Below, in pieces: positions 6,858 to 7,076 of a DNA stretch of 7,076 bases. Source of the DNA: Planctomycetota bacterium (GTDB lineage: Bacteria > Planctomycetota > UBA1135 > UBA2386); the NCBI GenBank assembly GCA_020425915.1, contig JAGQQZ010000600.1, forward strand, positions 1 to 7,076, read 5' to 3'. Within the stretch, counting starts at the first letter, position 1. Each line of letters starts with the position of its first letter. Made by a program: the position numbers and the translations under genes. The notes below the pieces were generated by a model, which ran no database searches, had not been told where the DNA came from, and was given only the letters and a program-made list of their open reading frames with translations.

Positions 6858-6933
6858 CGGGGGGCGTTGTGTGCCGCCGGGGGGAGGCGATGGTGCCGTA
6901 CGGAGTAGGCAGTGTGGGTGCGTTGGACCGAAT

Positions 6934-6954
6934 GGGTTCGGGTTCGGGTGCGGG
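6934..6954 (+). other. Canonical G-quadruplex motif
   Basis: Four GGG runs (6934-6936, 6940-6942, 6946-6948, 6952-6954) are separated by three-base loops TTC, TTC and TGC. This fits the strict G3N1-7 rule with short loops. The G-rich strand is the template strand for the sigma gene, about 180 bp upstream of its start. Folding is predicted from the pattern only. Confidence 0.55.
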
Positions 6955-6984
6955 AGCTCGTGAGCGCTCGGGCTCGGAAGCGGA

Positions 6985-7002
6985 GCGAGGCGTCAGCCTC
7001 GC
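6985..7002. repeat. 7-bp perfect hairpin overlapping the large inverted repeat
   Basis: GCGAGGC (6985-6991) pairs with GCCTCGC (6996-7002) around the tetraloop GTCA. Its right arm is the outermost part of the left arm of the large inverted repeat, so the two structures exclude each other over those bases. Confidence 0.55.
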
Positions 7003-7076
7003 CCGCCCCCTTCGCCGTCGCGTCGGTCGCCCTGCGGGCGAGCGACCGACGCGACGGCGAAGGGGGCGGACGAGGC
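6996..7076. repeat. Large near-perfect inverted repeat, 35-base arms
   Basis: Bases 6996-7030 are the reverse complement of 7042-7076 with one mismatch (C7002 opposite A7070). In RNA from the minus strand that pair is a G-U wobble, so the stem would be unbroken. The loop is 11 bases (7031-7041). TCGC (7027-7030) can pair with either of two tandem GCGA copies (7038-7041, 7042-7045), allowing an alternative apical stem TCGCCC-TGC-GGGCGA at 7027-7041. The arm runs to the last base shown, so the repeat may be longer. It could be a bidirectional transcription-end structure for a gene beyond the edge, a dispersed palindromic repeat or a miniature mobile element remnant. No T-tract is seen on the visible side. 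Confidence 0.85.

Larger units (their letters stand above)
6758..7076. other. Non-coding region upstream of the sigma gene
   Basis: These 319 bases have no credible gene on either strand. They should contain the sigma-gene promoter (read leftward), but I cannot point to reliable -35/-10 boxes. The left two-thirds is strongly G/T-rich on the plus strand, so the sigma mRNA leader would be C/A-rich. The right third is a set of GC-rich inverted repeats, listed separately. Confidence 0.6.

Overview
The window is GC-rich and gene-dense. It suggests a Gram-negative-type (diderm) bacterium: it encodes a TonB-dependent outer-membrane receptor and what look like exported proteins of no recognisable family. 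The style of the ECF sigma factor and of the exported hypotheticals reminds me of Planctomycetota. That placement is an impression from sequence style and was not tested by any search.

Layout. Bases 1-1499 hold two rightward genes: the 3' part of a probably exported, beta-rich hypothetical protein, and a 175-residue hypothetical with a signal-peptide-like N-terminus. They overlap by ATGA (972-975), so they are probably translationally coupled. Bases 1500-1635 are a convergent intergenic gap with small hairpins. Three leftward genes follow, given here in coordinate order: a TonB-dependent receptor (1636-3813), pnp for polynucleotide phosphorylase (3998-6085), and an ECF-type sigma-70 family factor (6134-6757). 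Bases 6758-7076 are non-coding and structurally unusual: a 37-base run without C, a canonical G-quadruplex motif, a 7-bp hairpin, and a near-perfect inverted repeat with 35-base arms that runs to the last base of the window.

How the genes relate. Transcription order on the minus strand is sigma factor, pnp, receptor. The sigma gene and pnp are only 48 bp apart and could be cotranscribed. pnp and the receptor are separated by 184 bp, so the receptor may have its own promoter. Nothing in the sequence shows a shared pathway: pnp is RNA turnover, the receptor is energised outer-membrane uptake (substrate unknown, possibly haem or a siderophore), and the sigma factor has no adjacent anti-sigma gene inside the window.

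I found no convincing new biological system. The best leads are the large inverted repeat with competing pairings at the right edge, the pair of unknown exported proteins at the left edge, and the sigma gene lying where rpsO commonly precedes pnp.
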